A DNA stretch of 64,000 bases from an uncultured Steroidobacter sp. (GCF_937958065.1 NZ_CALFXI010000033.1:151064-215063), one strand, 5' to 3'. Numbered from the stretch's first letter, positions 8,900 to 18,333 are shown. The notes: generated from the sequence alone by a model not told the origin. Made by a program: numbers and translations.

Positions 8900-9391
8900 T
8901 CATAACACTGTCGGCCGATCCGGCAGCTCGTTGCGATCGGCCGCTGGAAAATGTCGCGAAATGAGCCCGCCCGCGGCCTGAATGCCGGCGATCAGCGCAG
9001 CGGCCGGCGAGCCCTGGCCGAACAGCTGCTCCATGCGATGGCACACGTCGCTCCACTCCTGCGCGGTCACGCGCCCGTTGAAGCCGCGATCGGCCACGAT
9101 TTCCACGTCCCGGTCGGCCCAGAGGACATAGATCAGCACACCATTGTTTAGTTCGGTGTCCCACACGCCAAGATGGGAAAATGCCTGCAGCGCGCGCTGG
9201 CGTGGCGAGAGCTCCCTGAACAGCTCGGCCGGATCGAGGCTGGCCTCGAGCGCGACCCGGATCTCGCCGCCGTGCGATCGCTCGGTGTCGGTAATTGCCT
9301 GCTCGATGGCGTTCAGCGCGGCTTCGTCGAAGGCGCGACGCAGTTGCCGCCGAGGCATGAAGAGGTGTCGAGTGAGTCGGGCGAAATTCAT
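8900..9391 (-). CDS. TPM-domain protein, cytosolic-type (second of a TPM pair)
   Basis: The 163-residue protein has a TPM (TLP18.3/Psb32/MOLO-1) fold without a signal peptide: ERSHGGEIRVALEA, then VLIYVLWADRDVEIVADRGF. The start at 9391 begins MNFARL, just after the stop of the preceding TPM gene (4 bp gap). The open frame upstream is only the out-of-frame shadow of that gene's glycine-rich tail. The order lemA-TPM-TPM is a common proteobacterial arrangement. The molecular role is unclear; TPM proteins are linked to envelope or membrane-protein maintenance. Confidence 0.85.
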   Translation of the reverse strand: MNFARLTRHLFMPRRQLRRAFDEAALNAIEQAITDTERSHGGEIRVALEASLDPAELFRELSPRQRALQAFSHLGVWDTELNNGVLIYVLWADRDVEIVADRGFNGRVTAQEWSDVCHRMEQLFGQGSPAAALIAGIQAAGGLISRHFPAADRNELPDRPTVL

Positions 9392-9395
9392 GGGC

Positions 9396-10349
9396 TCACC
9401 ACCGTCCCGAGGCGCCGCCGCCACTGAAGCCGCCACCGCCGCCGCTCCAACCTCCGCCACCGCCGAAGCCACCTCCACCGAAGCCGCCGCCCCAGCCCCC
9501 ACCGCCCCAACCGCCGCGCCGGTGACTGCTCCAGCCGCTGCCGCCTCCGCCGCCAAAGCCACTCCCGCCGGTGAACAACGCGAACAGGAAGGCCAGTACC
9601 GCCGCACCGATGGAAAGCGCCATGATGCTGGTCAATACCCACATCAACAGCCCGGCGATGCCGGCAGTCGCGCCGGCCCCGCCGACTCTGCCAAGCATGC
9701 TGCGCAATATTCCGCTGCCGACGAAAACAAACATCAGCAGGATCGGCAGCGCATTGCCGAGGCCGCCCAGGCCTTCCGGCTGACGCGAGGAGCGGCGTTC
9801 GGGCTCGGGCAGCGGCTCGCCTTCGATCACGGCGATGATGCGAGTGATCGCCGCGTTGATGCCGCCGGAGAAATCCCCTTCGCGGAAATGCGGCACGATG
9901 ACCTGCGAGATGATGCGACTGGCGATCACGTCGGGCAGTGCGCCTTCCAGGCCGGTGCCGACCTCGATGCGCACCGCGCGATCGTTCTTCGCCACCAGCA
10001 GGATGACGCCGTCGTCGGGCTCGGCACGTCCGACCTTCCATGCGTCGGCGACGCGAATGGAATATTCCTCGATGGATTCGGGCTGGGTGGTCGGCACGAT
10101 CAGCACGGCGATCTGGCTGCCCTTCTGCCGCTCGAATTCCAGCAGTCTGCTCTTGAGCGCCGCGGCTTCTTCGGGGCGAAGCGTGCCAGTGAGATCCAGC
10201 ACTGGCGCGTCCGTGGGCGGCGCGGGCACCGGCTGCGGCGCCTGCGCAAACGCGGCGACTGCTAGCAGCAGCGTGAGCAACAGCAGCCAGGGAAGCGCAG
10301 CCCGCGGCGCTGGCAAGCGTCCGCGGGCGTTGGCGAAGGGTCTCATCAA
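9396..10349 (-). CDS. ygcG: TPM-domain membrane protein with Gly-rich tail (YgcG family)
   Basis: The 317-residue protein has an N-terminal signal peptide or membrane helix (about 17-36) and a TPM domain (about 48-175: VLDLTGTLRPEEAAAL, GSQIAVLIVPTT, DDGVILLVAKNDRAVRIEVG). A hydrophobic pair of helices (about 205-260) follows, then a glycine/serine-rich tail ending GGGASGRW. This architecture is typical of YgcG proteins. The gene sits 35 bp after lemA and 4 bp before a second TPM gene, so the three form an operon. Its function is undefined; the domain is thought to act outside the cytoplasm. Confidence 0.9.
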   Translation of the reverse strand: MMRPFANARGRLPAPRAALPWLLLLTLLLAVAAFAQAPQPVPAPPTDAPVLDLTGTLRPEEAAALKSRLLEFERQKGSQIAVLIVPTTQPESIEEYSIRVADAWKVGRAEPDDGVILLVAKNDRAVRIEVGTGLEGALPDVIASRIISQVIVPHFREGDFSGGINAAITRIIAVIEGEPLPEPERRSSRQPEGLGGLGNALPILLMFVFVGSGILRSMLGRVGGAGATAGIAGLLMWVLTSIMALSIGAAVLAFLFALFTGGSGFGGGGGSGWSSHRRGGWGGGGWGGGFGGGGFGGGGGWSGGGGGFSGGGASGRW

Positions 10350-10384
10350 AGTGTTCGCGCTATTCGCGGGCCGGTGCGCTCGCG

Positions 10385-11047
10385 TCAGCCCTGTTTTTCA
10401 AGCTGAGGCTGCGGCGCCGGCTGTGGCTGCGGCTGTTGCTGCTGCGGCCCGGATTCCGTCCGACCGAAGTCCACGGCCGGCGGACGCGCGATCTCGCGCT
10501 CGTTCTCCACCGAAAAGTTCTGCTTCGGATCGTGCCCGAACACCTTGGCGGTGAGATTGGTCGGGAACGAACGCACCGTGACGTTATAGGTCTGGACCGC
10601 CTCGATGTAACGTTTGCGCGCAACGGCAATCCGATTCTCGGTGCCTTCGAGCTGCGCCCGCAGATCATCGAAGCCGGAAATGGATTTCAGCTCGGGATAG
10701 CGCTCCACGACCACCATCAGTCGCGACAACGCCTGGCTCAACTCGCCCTGCGCGGCCTGCCACTGCTGGAACGCCTGCGGGTTGTTGATCAGCTCCGGCG
10801 TCGCCTGGATGGACGTGGCGCGGGCACGAGCTTCCACGACGCTGTCGAGAATGTCCTTCTCGGACTGCACCGCGCCCTTCACCGTATTCACCAGGTTGGG
10901 CACCAGATCGGCACGGCGCTGATATTGGTTCAGCACTTCGGACCAGGCCGCAGTCACCTGCTCGTCCTGCTGTTGCAGCCGGTTGTAACCACAGCCGGTC
11001 AACAGCGCCCCGAGCAGCACCAGTAAACCTACGCGCAGAACATGCAT
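10385..11047 (-). CDS. lemA: LemA family protein
   Basis: The 220-residue lipoprotein begins MHVLRVGLLVLLGALLTGCG, with a lipobox cysteine near residue 19. A helical LemA domain follows: DEQVTAAWSEVLNQYQRRAD, then LVPNLVNTVKGA and a C-terminal proline/glutamine-rich tail. The first 17 residues of the longer open frame are not signal-like, so the start at 11047 is preferred. It is the first gene of a lemA-TPM-TPM operon. LemA proteins have no proven biochemical role and are thought to be scaffolds at the membrane. Confidence 0.92.
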   Translation of the reverse strand: MHVLRVGLLVLLGALLTGCGYNRLQQQDEQVTAAWSEVLNQYQRRADLVPNLVNTVKGAVQSEKDILDSVVEARARATSIQATPELINNPQAFQQWQAAQGELSQALSRLMVVVERYPELKSISGFDDLRAQLEGTENRIAVARKRYIEAVQTYNVTVRSFPTNLTAKVFGHDPKQNFSVENEREIARPPAVDFGRTESGPQQQQPQPQPAPQPQLEKQG

Positions 11048-11235
11048 GAGGGAGCCCTTCGTAATAGTCGTCGTTGGCGGCCTGGTCCGGCCGCGCACGT
11101 CGGCGTGCCTGCCGGACCCGTCAGCGAAACCGTCCGGGATTGGTGAGAGTTCCGCCGACAGCGACGGTTAAATTGGGGAAATGCAGCCCCGGTTTCAAGC
11201 GGCTACCGGCGAATGCGGCAAAGTCACCGGCGACT

Positions 11236-13299
11236 TCACCAAATTCGTACCCGCTCCGCGGGCGCTTTATACATCTTGTCGCCCGGCCGCACGCCGAATG
11301 CTGCATGGAACTCGGGCAGGTTGGACACGACGTTGTTGGTGCGATACTCGCTCGGGCTGTGCGGATCGGTCAGCAGCCGGCGCCGCAACTCGTCGTCGCG
11401 GTACTTGCGCGCCCAGCCCTGGGCCCAGCCGATGAAGAAGCGCTGCTCGCCGGTATAGCCATCGATCACCGGTGCGGGCTTGCCTCGCAACGACAGTTGC
11501 CAGGCGCGATAGGCCATGGCGAGCCCGGCCACATCGGCGATGTTCTCGCCCATGGTGAGATCGCCGTTCACGTACAGCCCGGGCAGCGGGCTCAGCGCGC
11601 TGTACTGCGCACCGAGCTGCCTGGCCCGTCGCGTGAACTCGGCGTTGTCTTCGGGCGCCCACCAATCGTTCAGGTTGCCACTGCCGTCGTAGCGACGACC
11701 TTGATCGTCGAAGCCGTGGCTGATCTCGTGGCCGATCACCGCGCCGATGGCGCCATAGTTGATGGCGTCCTCGGCGTTCACATTGAAGAACGGCGGCTGC
11801 AGGATCGCCGCCGGAAACACGATCTCGTTGGTCGGCGGGTTGTAATAGGCATTCACCGTGTGCGGCGTCATGAACCATTCGGTGCGATCGATCGGTCCAC
11901 CGAGCTTGCCGAGGTTGCGTTCGAACACCACGATCGAGGCACGCATCTCGTTGCCGATCAGATCGTCGCGGCGGATCTCCAGATCGGACCAGTCGCGCCA
12001 TCTCGATGGATAGCCGATCTTGGTGGTGAGCCGCGCCAGCTTGGCGTGCGCTTTTTCCTTGGTGGCCGGCGCCATCCATTCCAATGAGTCGATGCCCTGC
12101 CGGTAGGCTTCCACCAGATTGCTCACCAGCTCGTCCATGCGCCGCTTGGCGTCCGGGCTGAAGTGACGTTCCACATACATCTTGCCGATCAGATCGCCCA
12201 GCGCGCCGTCGACCGTGTCCACCGCCTGCTTCCAGCGCGGCTTCACTTCTTCGATGCCCGACACCGTGCGTTGAGTGAAATCGAACTGCAATTGCGCAAA
12301 CCTGGCGGGCAGATCCGACGCGTACGCGCCGATCAGCTTGTAACGGAAGTAGCCGCGCCAATCGGCGACCGGCGTGGTGGCGATCAGCTTGCCGAGCGCT
12401 TCGAAATAGCTGGGCTGCGCGACCACCAGCGCCTGCGTCCGGTCCATCGGAATCTGCGCACCCGCGAAGAACGCGTTCCAGTCGAAGCCCGGCATGAGCT
12501 TGGGCAAGGCCGCCAGCTCGTAACGGTTGTATGTTTTCTGCGCGTCGCGGTTCTGGACGCGCGTCCAATGCGCCTTCGCCAGCTGCGTTTCGATCGCGAC
12601 GATCTTCTGGGCGACAATGTCCGCTTTCGGCGTGTCCGCCGCGGCGAGCAGGTCCCGCACGTACAGCTGATACTTCTCGCGAATTCCCTTCAGCCGTTCG
12701 TCGTTGGAGAAATAGTAGTCCCGATCGGGCATGCCCAGGCCGCTCTGCGCGATCACGCCCGTGTACTGACTGGAGTTCTTCCGGTCGACGGAAACGTAAT
12801 ACACGAACGGATGCATCACCGAGATGCGCTGGCTGTAGCCGATGTGCCGTGCAACGTCCTGCTTGGTCTTCAGGTCGTCGATGCGCTTCAGCTCGGCGGC
12901 GAGCGGCGTGAGCCCGCGCGCTTCGATGTTGGCCACATCGAGATAACTGGCATAGAGGTCGCCGACCTTCTGGGTGTCCGAGCCGACCGGTGCATTGGCC
13001 GCCGCGGCTTCCTCCAGAATGACTTTGAGATCCTGCTCGGCGCCGTCTTCGAGAAGCGCGAACGTGCCGAAGTTGGAACGATCGGCCGGGATCGTGGTGT
13101 TGGTGAGCCACTGGCCGTTCACGAAACGATAGAAGTCGTCCTGCGGACGGACGCTCTTATCCAGATTCGCGGTGTACACGCCGGAACTCAACGTCGTGGT
13201 GGCCGCCGAGGCGGCCGGTGGCGCGCTCGTCGGCGGGCTCGAACAAGCGGCAAGAACGACGGCGCAACTCAACGCGGCAAGCAACGGTTTGGCGTTCAT
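11236..13299 (-). CDS. pepO: M13 family zinc metallopeptidase (PepO/neprilysin-like) lipoprotein
   Basis: The 687-residue peptidase begins with a lipoprotein signal (ALSCAVVLAACSS). An N-terminal M13 domain (SVRPQDDFYRFVNGQWL) and a catalytic domain with zinc motif HEISH inside VIGHEISHGFDDQG follow. The third ligand lies in GENIADVAGLAMAYRAW, and NAYYNPPTNEIVFPAAI also matches M13 enzymes. The C-terminal APAERVRIW fits the family ending. It should degrade oligopeptides in the periplasm or at the outer membrane. It is a single gene on the minus strand. Confidence 0.95.
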   Translation of the reverse strand: MNAKPLLAALSCAVVLAACSSPPTSAPPAASAATTTLSSGVYTANLDKSVRPQDDFYRFVNGQWLTNTTIPADRSNFGTFALLEDGAEQDLKVILEEAAAANAPVGSDTQKVGDLYASYLDVANIEARGLTPLAAELKRIDDLKTKQDVARHIGYSQRISVMHPFVYYVSVDRKNSSQYTGVIAQSGLGMPDRDYYFSNDERLKGIREKYQLYVRDLLAAADTPKADIVAQKIVAIETQLAKAHWTRVQNRDAQKTYNRYELAALPKLMPGFDWNAFFAGAQIPMDRTQALVVAQPSYFEALGKLIATTPVADWRGYFRYKLIGAYASDLPARFAQLQFDFTQRTVSGIEEVKPRWKQAVDTVDGALGDLIGKMYVERHFSPDAKRRMDELVSNLVEAYRQGIDSLEWMAPATKEKAHAKLARLTTKIGYPSRWRDWSDLEIRRDDLIGNEMRASIVVFERNLGKLGGPIDRTEWFMTPHTVNAYYNPPTNEIVFPAAILQPPFFNVNAEDAINYGAIGAVIGHEISHGFDDQGRRYDGSGNLNDWWAPEDNAEFTRRARQLGAQYSALSPLPGLYVNGDLTMGENIADVAGLAMAYRAWQLSLRGKPAPVIDGYTGEQRFFIGWAQGWARKYRDDELRRRLLTDPHSPSEYRTNNVVSNLPEFHAAFGVRPGDKMYKAPAERVRIW

Positions 13300-13348
13300 G
13301 CCTCGATCATAAACGCGCCGCTCGCATTCCGGAGCGGCAATTGAACAG

Positions 13349-14107
13349 TCATCGCGAGGATGGGTCGGGCCGCCCGATCTTCAGATGCAACGGCCAGATC
13401 ACCGTCTTCGCCTCGACCGGCGAGCCCCAGCCCGGTGCCAGCTCGGCCCGCAGCGCGGGCAGCGGATCCTGTCCGGTCGCGCGCTTGTAGCGCTGCACGG
13501 CCGACCAGGTGCCGAGATAGCCGATCAGGCTGTCCAGGTCCCATTGCAGCTGCAACTGGAACTGCGGCGTGCCGAGCTCCTGAAACGGAAACGGCAGATC
13601 GCGATACGCACTCTCCACCCAGCGCCGCTCGGGCGGCCAGTAGCTGCCGATCACGTCGTCGTAGAAGTGCCGCACGATCGTGTCGATCTGGGGTTCGACG
13701 CAGGCGAGGCCGTAGGTCCACAACGCGAGCACGCCGTCGCGCTTCAGCACGCGCTTTACTTCGGGATAGAAACGATCGTGATCGAACCAGTGCGCGGCTT
13801 GGGCGGCGACCACCAGGTCGACCGTGCCATCGCGCAGCGCCGGTTGCTCGGCGAGGTTGCCGATGTATGCAACGTGCGGGTGCTGCTCGGCATTCTGCAG
13901 CTGAGACACGCTGCCATCGCTCGCGACCACCAGCTCGAAGTGTTCCGCCAGTCCCACCGCTGCCTGCCCGCTGCCGGTGGCGCAATCGAGCGCAACTTTC
14001 CTTTGCGGCGTCAGCGACGCGAGATAATCGAACAGCTCGGGCGGATAGTCGGGGCGATATTTCGCGTAAGCGTTCGCGTGGCGGGAAAAATGATCTTTGA
14101 AACTCAT
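13349..14107 (-). CDS. Class I SAM-dependent methyltransferase
   Basis: The 252-residue protein starts MSFKDHFSRHANAYAKYRPD, an opening typical of a UbiE/trans-aconitate-like methyltransferase group. SAM-binding motif I is DCATGSGQAAVGLAEHF, motif II is LVVASDGSVSQL, and DLVVAAQAAHWFD is the post-motif. The start at 14107 overlaps the upstream hydrolase stop as ATGA, which decides it over the longer open frame. The substrate is unknown. Coupling to an alpha/beta hydrolase may mean a shared pathway, but this cannot be shown from sequence. Confidence 0.88.
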   Translation of the reverse strand: MSFKDHFSRHANAYAKYRPDYPPELFDYLASLTPQRKVALDCATGSGQAAVGLAEHFELVVASDGSVSQLQNAEQHPHVAYIGNLAEQPALRDGTVDLVVAAQAAHWFDHDRFYPEVKRVLKRDGVLALWTYGLACVEPQIDTIVRHFYDDVIGSYWPPERRWVESAYRDLPFPFQELGTPQFQLQLQWDLDSLIGYLGTWSAVQRYKRATGQDPLPALRAELAPGWGSPVEAKTVIWPLHLKIGRPDPSSR

Positions 14108-14967
14108 GGCAGCTCCGCCAGAAATTGTTCGAGCGCCGCGCGACATTGCGGCTCGTCGAGTTGCGGCACGTGGCCTCTGTTGTCGACCGTCACTGCCCGC
14201 AAGCGCGGATGCTCCCGTTGCATGCGATCGAACACTTCGACTGACAACAGATCCGAGAGCGCGCCGCGAATCGCCAGCGTTGGCGTGTTGCGCAGGGCAT
14301 TGAACGCGAGCCACATGCCTTGCGTGGCGCCCGGCGGCGGTTGAATCGCGTGCACCGCGTCGCCGATGCGAGGATCGGCGTCGAGTCGTGGCGAGCCGGT
14401 GCTGTCCTCGCTGTAGGAAAGCCGCACGAAATCGCGCCACTGCGATTCGGTGAAATCCGGGAGCGCGGCACTGAATACATACTTCATCTGCTCGATGGCT
14501 TCGTCCCAGCTGCGCGGCGGAGGGAAGCGACCAGCGTAGCTTCGGATGCGCGCGGCACCGACGGGATCGAGCTCCGGCCCGATGTCGTTGAGCACGACAC
14601 CGGCGAAGGTCTGCGCGCGCACCGCGCCCATCAGCATGGCAACCAGGCCGCCCATCGAAGTGCCGATCGCGATGACCCGGTCGATCCCCAACTCGTGCAG
14701 CAACGACCACAGGTCGTCGACGTAAGTCATCGGGTGATAGTTCATCCACATCGAGTCGTACTGCGACTGCCCTCGCCCGCGGAAGTCCGGCGTGATGACT
14801 CGCCGCCCCGGCGTGATTCGCAACGCCAGCGCTTCGAAGTCACGACAGTTGCGCGTCAGCCCGTGCAGGCACAGCACCGGCACCTTTGTCTCATCGCCCG
14901 GATAGTCGCGGTAGTAAAGCTTCAGCCCGTCGCGGGATCGGTAGGTCTGCTCGGCGTAGATCGGCAT
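14104..14967 (-). CDS. Alpha/beta-fold hydrolase
   Basis: The 287-residue protein has the oxyanion-hole segment VPVLCLHGLTRN, nucleophile elbow GTSMGG, and catalytic His in VDNRGHVPQLDEP, i.e. a complete alpha/beta hydrolase triad framework. DFRGRGQSQYDS is typical of the esterase/epoxide-hydrolase-like branch. There is no signal peptide. It is translationally coupled (ATGA) to the downstream methyltransferase. The substrate is not predictable. Confidence 0.9.
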   Translation of the reverse strand: MPIYAEQTYRSRDGLKLYYRDYPGDETKVPVLCLHGLTRNCRDFEALALRITPGRRVITPDFRGRGQSQYDSMWMNYHPMTYVDDLWSLLHELGIDRVIAIGTSMGGLVAMLMGAVRAQTFAGVVLNDIGPELDPVGAARIRSYAGRFPPPRSWDEAIEQMKYVFSAALPDFTESQWRDFVRLSYSEDSTGSPRLDADPRIGDAVHAIQPPPGATQGMWLAFNALRNTPTLAIRGALSDLLSVEVFDRMQREHPRLRAVTVDNRGHVPQLDEPQCRAALEQFLAELP

Positions 14968-15044
14968 GGATGCAAGAATACCAGGGCACCTGGCTGTGCC
15001 CGACCGTCGCGACAGGCGCTCCGATCGGTCGATTTCGACGGCGC

Positions 15045-15073
15045 AAAAAAAACCCCGAGCTTGGGGCTCGGGG
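15045..15073 (-). terminator. Intrinsic terminator of the 64-aa gene
   Basis: On the minus strand a perfect 8-bp CCCCGAGC/GCTCGGGG stem with a 5-nt loop is followed by eight T. It lies downstream of the small gene at 15143-15337 and upstream of the hydrolase gene. Confidence 0.88.
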
Positions 15074-15142
15074 CAGAGAAGCGGACTTTCTGAAGGGAAG
15101 TAAAGCCCGCTAGGGGATTCGAGAACGCGGCACGACTGGGTG

Positions 15143-15337
15143 TCAGTGCAGCCTGGACCACTGCAGAACCTTGATATCCTTGGTGTCGCATTCGAAGTTC
15201 TTGGCCAGCACCGAGGCGGCTTCCTTCAGGTCGCCTCGCAGCAAGGTGCGGTTCACTTCGACGACGCCACGGAACTCGCTCATTCCCTTGGGAGCCCGTT
15301 CCTGCAGTAGAAAGTGCGTGTAGTACTTGATGCTCAT
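15143..15337 (-). CDS. Small hypothetical protein (64 aa)
   Basis: The 64-residue product begins MSIKYYTHFLLQERAPKGMS and ends KDIKVLQWSRLH. It has no membrane helix or recognised domain. A canonical terminator 70 bp downstream and the divergent greB gene upstream support a real transcription unit. The composition looks soluble, with a mixed alpha/beta pattern. I do not recognise the family. Confidence 0.6.
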   Translation of the reverse strand: MSIKYYTHFLLQERAPKGMSEFRGVVEVNRTLLRGDLKEAASVLAKNFECDTKDIKVLQWSRLH

Positions 15338-15449
15338 GGGACGGCAGAGTAAAGAGCGCCAGAGTTGGCGACCGTGAAGGATTCCACAGAATTTCCGCGC
15401 TTTGACATTATCAGCGACGGCCTTACGAAAGCTTGGCAGACCGGCTCAC

Positions 15450-15962
15450 ATGTCCCGATACCGACCGCCTCAACCAAAGGGTTCAAAGTTCATTACTCCT
15501 GTCGGTGCACAACGACTCAAGGACGAATTGGACCACCTGTGGCGCGTGTTGCGCCCGCAAGTCACGCAAGCGGTGCAAGAGGCCGCCGCGCAGGGCGACC
15601 GCTCCGAAAATGCCGAATACATCTATGGCAAACGTCAGCTGCGCGAGATCGACCGCCGCGTACGGTTTCTGCGGCAACGACTCGACGGCATGGTGATCGT
15701 CAGCCAGCCCCCATCGGATTCATCACGAGTGTTCTTTGGCGCCTGGGTGACGCTCGAAGACGACAATGGCGTCGAGAGCGAATACCGCATCGTGGGCCCG
15801 GACGAGTTCGATGCTGCCAAGGGGTACATCAGCATGGACTCGCCGCTGGGCCGCGCGCTGCTGCGCAAAGGCCTGGATGATGAAGTGCGAGTGGAGGTTC
15901 CGGGTGGCACCAAGGCTTATGTAATAACCGCCGTGCGCTATGAGGCGCCATCAGGCGGATGA
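15450..15962 (+). CDS. greB: Transcription elongation factor GreB
   Basis: GreB rescues backtracked RNA polymerase by stimulating transcript cleavage. The 170-residue protein starts MSRYRPPQPKGSKFITPVGA and has a coiled-coil domain with the acidic tip GDRSENAEYIYGKRQLREID. The C-terminal FKBP-like domain includes FFGAWVTLEDD and YISMDSPLGRALL. Those residues fit GreB rather than GreA. An in-frame start at 15402 adds 16 unrelated residues and is less likely. It is divergent from the 64-aa gene. Confidence 0.95.
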   Translation: MSRYRPPQPKGSKFITPVGAQRLKDELDHLWRVLRPQVTQAVQEAAAQGDRSENAEYIYGKRQLREIDRRVRFLRQRLDGMVIVSQPPSDSSRVFFGAWVTLEDDNGVESEYRIVGPDEFDAAKGYISMDSPLGRALLRKGLDDEVRVEVPGGTKAYVITAVRYEAPSGG

Positions 15963-15992
15963 CCAAACGCCCCTCACCCGGACCATGACGGG

Positions 15993-16550
15993 CTACAGCC
16001 CGAACAGGCAGAACAGCCGGCGCACCGGCCCGGCCGCCGCATCCAGGTCGCGATTGCGGCGCGCATGCATGCGTTTCTGCAGCGACTGCCGGCGCTGACT
16101 CAACCATTCTTCGCGATCCGCGCCGGGCGGCGAGTGACGCTTGTCCACCTGCGCGGCCCGGAACTTACAGAAATCCCGATAGGCATCGAGATCGTGATGC
16201 AGATCCCGGCTGACCAGCTCGATCATGATGGCTTGATCGAGCAGCGCCGAGGACGCGCCCGAGGCGGATTCGGTAAAACACGCCAGCGCGTTGACCAGGC
16301 GTTGCGAGTCGCCCTCGCCGAGGCGCCAGTCCACGTCGTCCACCATCTGCAGCATGGTGCCCAGGCGCGAGTAGCGCTCCTTCACGAAGTCGGCGAGATG
16401 CGCCTGCACGCCCTTCAGATAAACCTCGCGTGCCGAAGCAACGATGCGCTCGATGGGTTGCGCACGCGCTGCCGACTGCCGTACCTGCGCGACTTCCGCG
16501 AGGTGCTGCAGATCGGCATCGCCGAGATCGAAGCTGACGCGAAATGGCAT
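15993..16550 (-). CDS. Conserved hypothetical protein, 185 aa
   Basis: It begins MPFRVSFDLGDADLQHLAEV and is predominantly alpha-helical and charged, with a hydrophobic C-terminal PVRRLFCLFGL. No signal peptide or catalytic motif is seen. The stop is 31 bp from the convergent greB stop. I recall similar N-termini in uncharacterised gammaproteobacterial proteins but cannot name a family. Confidence 0.65.
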   Translation of the reverse strand: MPFRVSFDLGDADLQHLAEVAQVRQSAARAQPIERIVASAREVYLKGVQAHLADFVKERYSRLGTMLQMVDDVDWRLGEGDSQRLVNALACFTESASGASSALLDQAIMIELVSRDLHHDLDAYRDFCKFRAAQVDKRHSPPGADREEWLSQRRQSLQKRMHARRNRDLDAAAGPVRRLFCLFGL

Positions 16551-16700
16551 CTGCGCTGAGTTTCCTTACGAGTGGGACCTCGCAAGTTTAGCGATGCCGC
16601 TGCGCCGAGCCGCGCCGGATGCCCTGGTTATGTGACGCAGTCCTCAGGCGCGAGATGTCAGTACGGCAAATGTTTCTATTTGTTGTACCGCTGACGACTG

Positions 16701-16737
16701 CACGGGGCCGCTGCGCTGGAAGACGCAGCGGCCCGTG
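16701..16737 (-). terminator. Hairpin downstream of homospermidine synthase
   Basis: CACGGGGCCGCTGCG and CGCAGCGGCCCGTG form a stem of about 14 bp (one bulged G) around an 8-nt loop, 6 bp after the hss stop. No T-run follows on the minus strand, so termination may need Rho. Confidence 0.5.
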
Positions 16738-16743
16738 TCCCGT

Positions 16744-18171
16744 TCAGACAATCACGTTCTTGAACTGCCACGGATCGCTCTTGTCGAGCGACTCCTCGAA
16801 CAGCCGGCCGCGATCGAACAGCGGCGTCCAGTCGCTGTACGCGCCGACCACAGGCCCGAGGTACGGCATGCAGATCTCGAGGATGCGGCGGAAATCGATC
16901 TCGTCCGGCTCGACCACGCCGCGGTTCGGATTTTCCATCGCCCAGATCATGCCCGACAGCGCCGCGATACACACTTGCAGGCTGGTGGCCGTATTGTGCG
17001 CAACGAGCTGGCGCGCCTCGTCGATCGACAGCTGCGAGCCGTACCAGTACGCGTTCTTCTTGTGACCTGCGAGCAGCACGCCGAGCTCGTCGATGCCGCC
17101 CGGCAGAATTTCCTGGTTGAGAATGCGCTTGTGATCCTGCAGCCGCCAGTTGCGGCCGGCGAACTCGTACACCGACATCACTGCGTCGTCGCACGGGTGA
17201 TAGGCGTAGTGCACCGTCGGACGGTACACGACCTTGTCGCCTTCGCGATGGGTCAGATAGTCGGAGATCGAAATCGACTCGCCGTGCGTAATCAGGAAGC
17301 CGTGGAAATGGCCGGCCTTCGGCGTCCACGTGCGCACGTTCGTGCCGGCGCCCGGCTGCATCAGATAAATCGCGCTCTGGCGGCCGAACTCGTGACGACG
17401 ACCCTGCGGCGGCAGCTCCTTCTCGTGCGTGCCCCAGCCGAGCTCCGCCGGCTGGCAGCCTTCGCTGACGAAGCCGTCCACCGACCAGGTGTTCACGAAC
17501 TCGTTGATCTTTTTCGGCGTGTTGGCGACCTGCGTGTCGCGCTCGGCGATGTGAATGACTTTCACGCCGAGCTTGGCCGCGAGCGCCGCCCACTCTTCAC
17601 GCGTCTGCGGATTGCCGGCGTCCACCGACGTGTCGGCGGCGATGTTCAGCAGCGCCTGCTTCACGAAGTGCGACACGAGGCCCGGATTGGCACCGTGCGT
17701 GATCACGGCCGTCGGCCCGCCCTTCAAGGCCTCGCGCGTCTCCAGCATCTGCTCGCGCAGCGCGTAGTTGGTGCGCAACGACGGCGGCACGTTCGGATCG
17801 GTGTAGCCGCCCGGCCACGGCTCGATGCAGGTGTCCAGATACAGCGCGCCCTTTTCGTGCGCGAGCTTGACCAGCGCGACGCTGGAAACATCGACCGAGA
17901 GATTCAGCAGGAAGTCGCCCTTGCCCAGCAGCGGCTCGAGCACTTGGCGATAGTTCTCCTGCGTGAGCGGGTTGATGATGAACTTCACGCCGTATTCGGC
18001 CGCTTCCTGCTGGCCGAGATCTTCAGCCGTCACGATCGTGATGCGCTCCGGCGGGAGCGCGATGTGACGCAAGATGAGTGGCAAAACTCCCTGTCCGATG
18101 CTGCCGAAACCGACCATCACCAGACGGCCGGGGAAGTTGAAATGCACGGGATATTGGGACATGGCACTCAC
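16744..18171 (-). CDS. hss: Homospermidine synthase
   Basis: It makes sym-homospermidine from putrescine (or spermidine) in an NAD-dependent reaction. The 475-residue length fits the bacterial enzyme (~477). The Rossmann start VMVGFGSIGQGVLPLILRHI, DTCIEPWPGGYTDP, THGANPGLVSHFVKQAL and the C-terminal IDFRRILEICMPYLGPV are family features. The gene appears monocistronic. With speA 2 kb away it suggests a polyamine pool based on agmatine/putrescine and homospermidine. Confidence 0.95.
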   Translation of the reverse strand: MSAMSQYPVHFNFPGRLVMVGFGSIGQGVLPLILRHIALPPERITIVTAEDLGQQEAAEYGVKFIINPLTQENYRQVLEPLLGKGDFLLNLSVDVSSVALVKLAHEKGALYLDTCIEPWPGGYTDPNVPPSLRTNYALREQMLETREALKGGPTAVITHGANPGLVSHFVKQALLNIAADTSVDAGNPQTREEWAALAAKLGVKVIHIAERDTQVANTPKKINEFVNTWSVDGFVSEGCQPAELGWGTHEKELPPQGRRHEFGRQSAIYLMQPGAGTNVRTWTPKAGHFHGFLITHGESISISDYLTHREGDKVVYRPTVHYAYHPCDDAVMSVYEFAGRNWRLQDHKRILNQEILPGGIDELGVLLAGHKKNAYWYGSQLSIDEARQLVAHNTATSLQVCIAALSGMIWAMENPNRGVVEPDEIDFRRILEICMPYLGPVVGAYSDWTPLFDRGRLFEESLDKSDPWQFKNVIV

Positions 18172-18291
18172 TCGCGAAACCTACGAAGATCAGGAACGTC
18201 GAACCTCGATTGCGAAAAGCTCGCTTCGGCGACGGCGCGAAGTTTACTGACTTTTGCCGCCGCGTCGACCGGAATGGAAAGCGACGCCGAT

Positions 18292-18314
18292 AAGTGCGCC
18301 ACGACGGCGCACTT
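18292..18314 (-). terminator. Perfect hairpin after the GST gene
   Basis: AAGTGCGCC and GGCGCACTT form a perfect 9-bp stem with a 5-nt loop, 20 bp past the stop of the glutathione S-transferase gene. There is no T-tract, so it is a putative rather than certain terminator. Confidence 0.45.
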
Positions 18315-18333
18315 TCAAGGGGCGGTCGGATTT

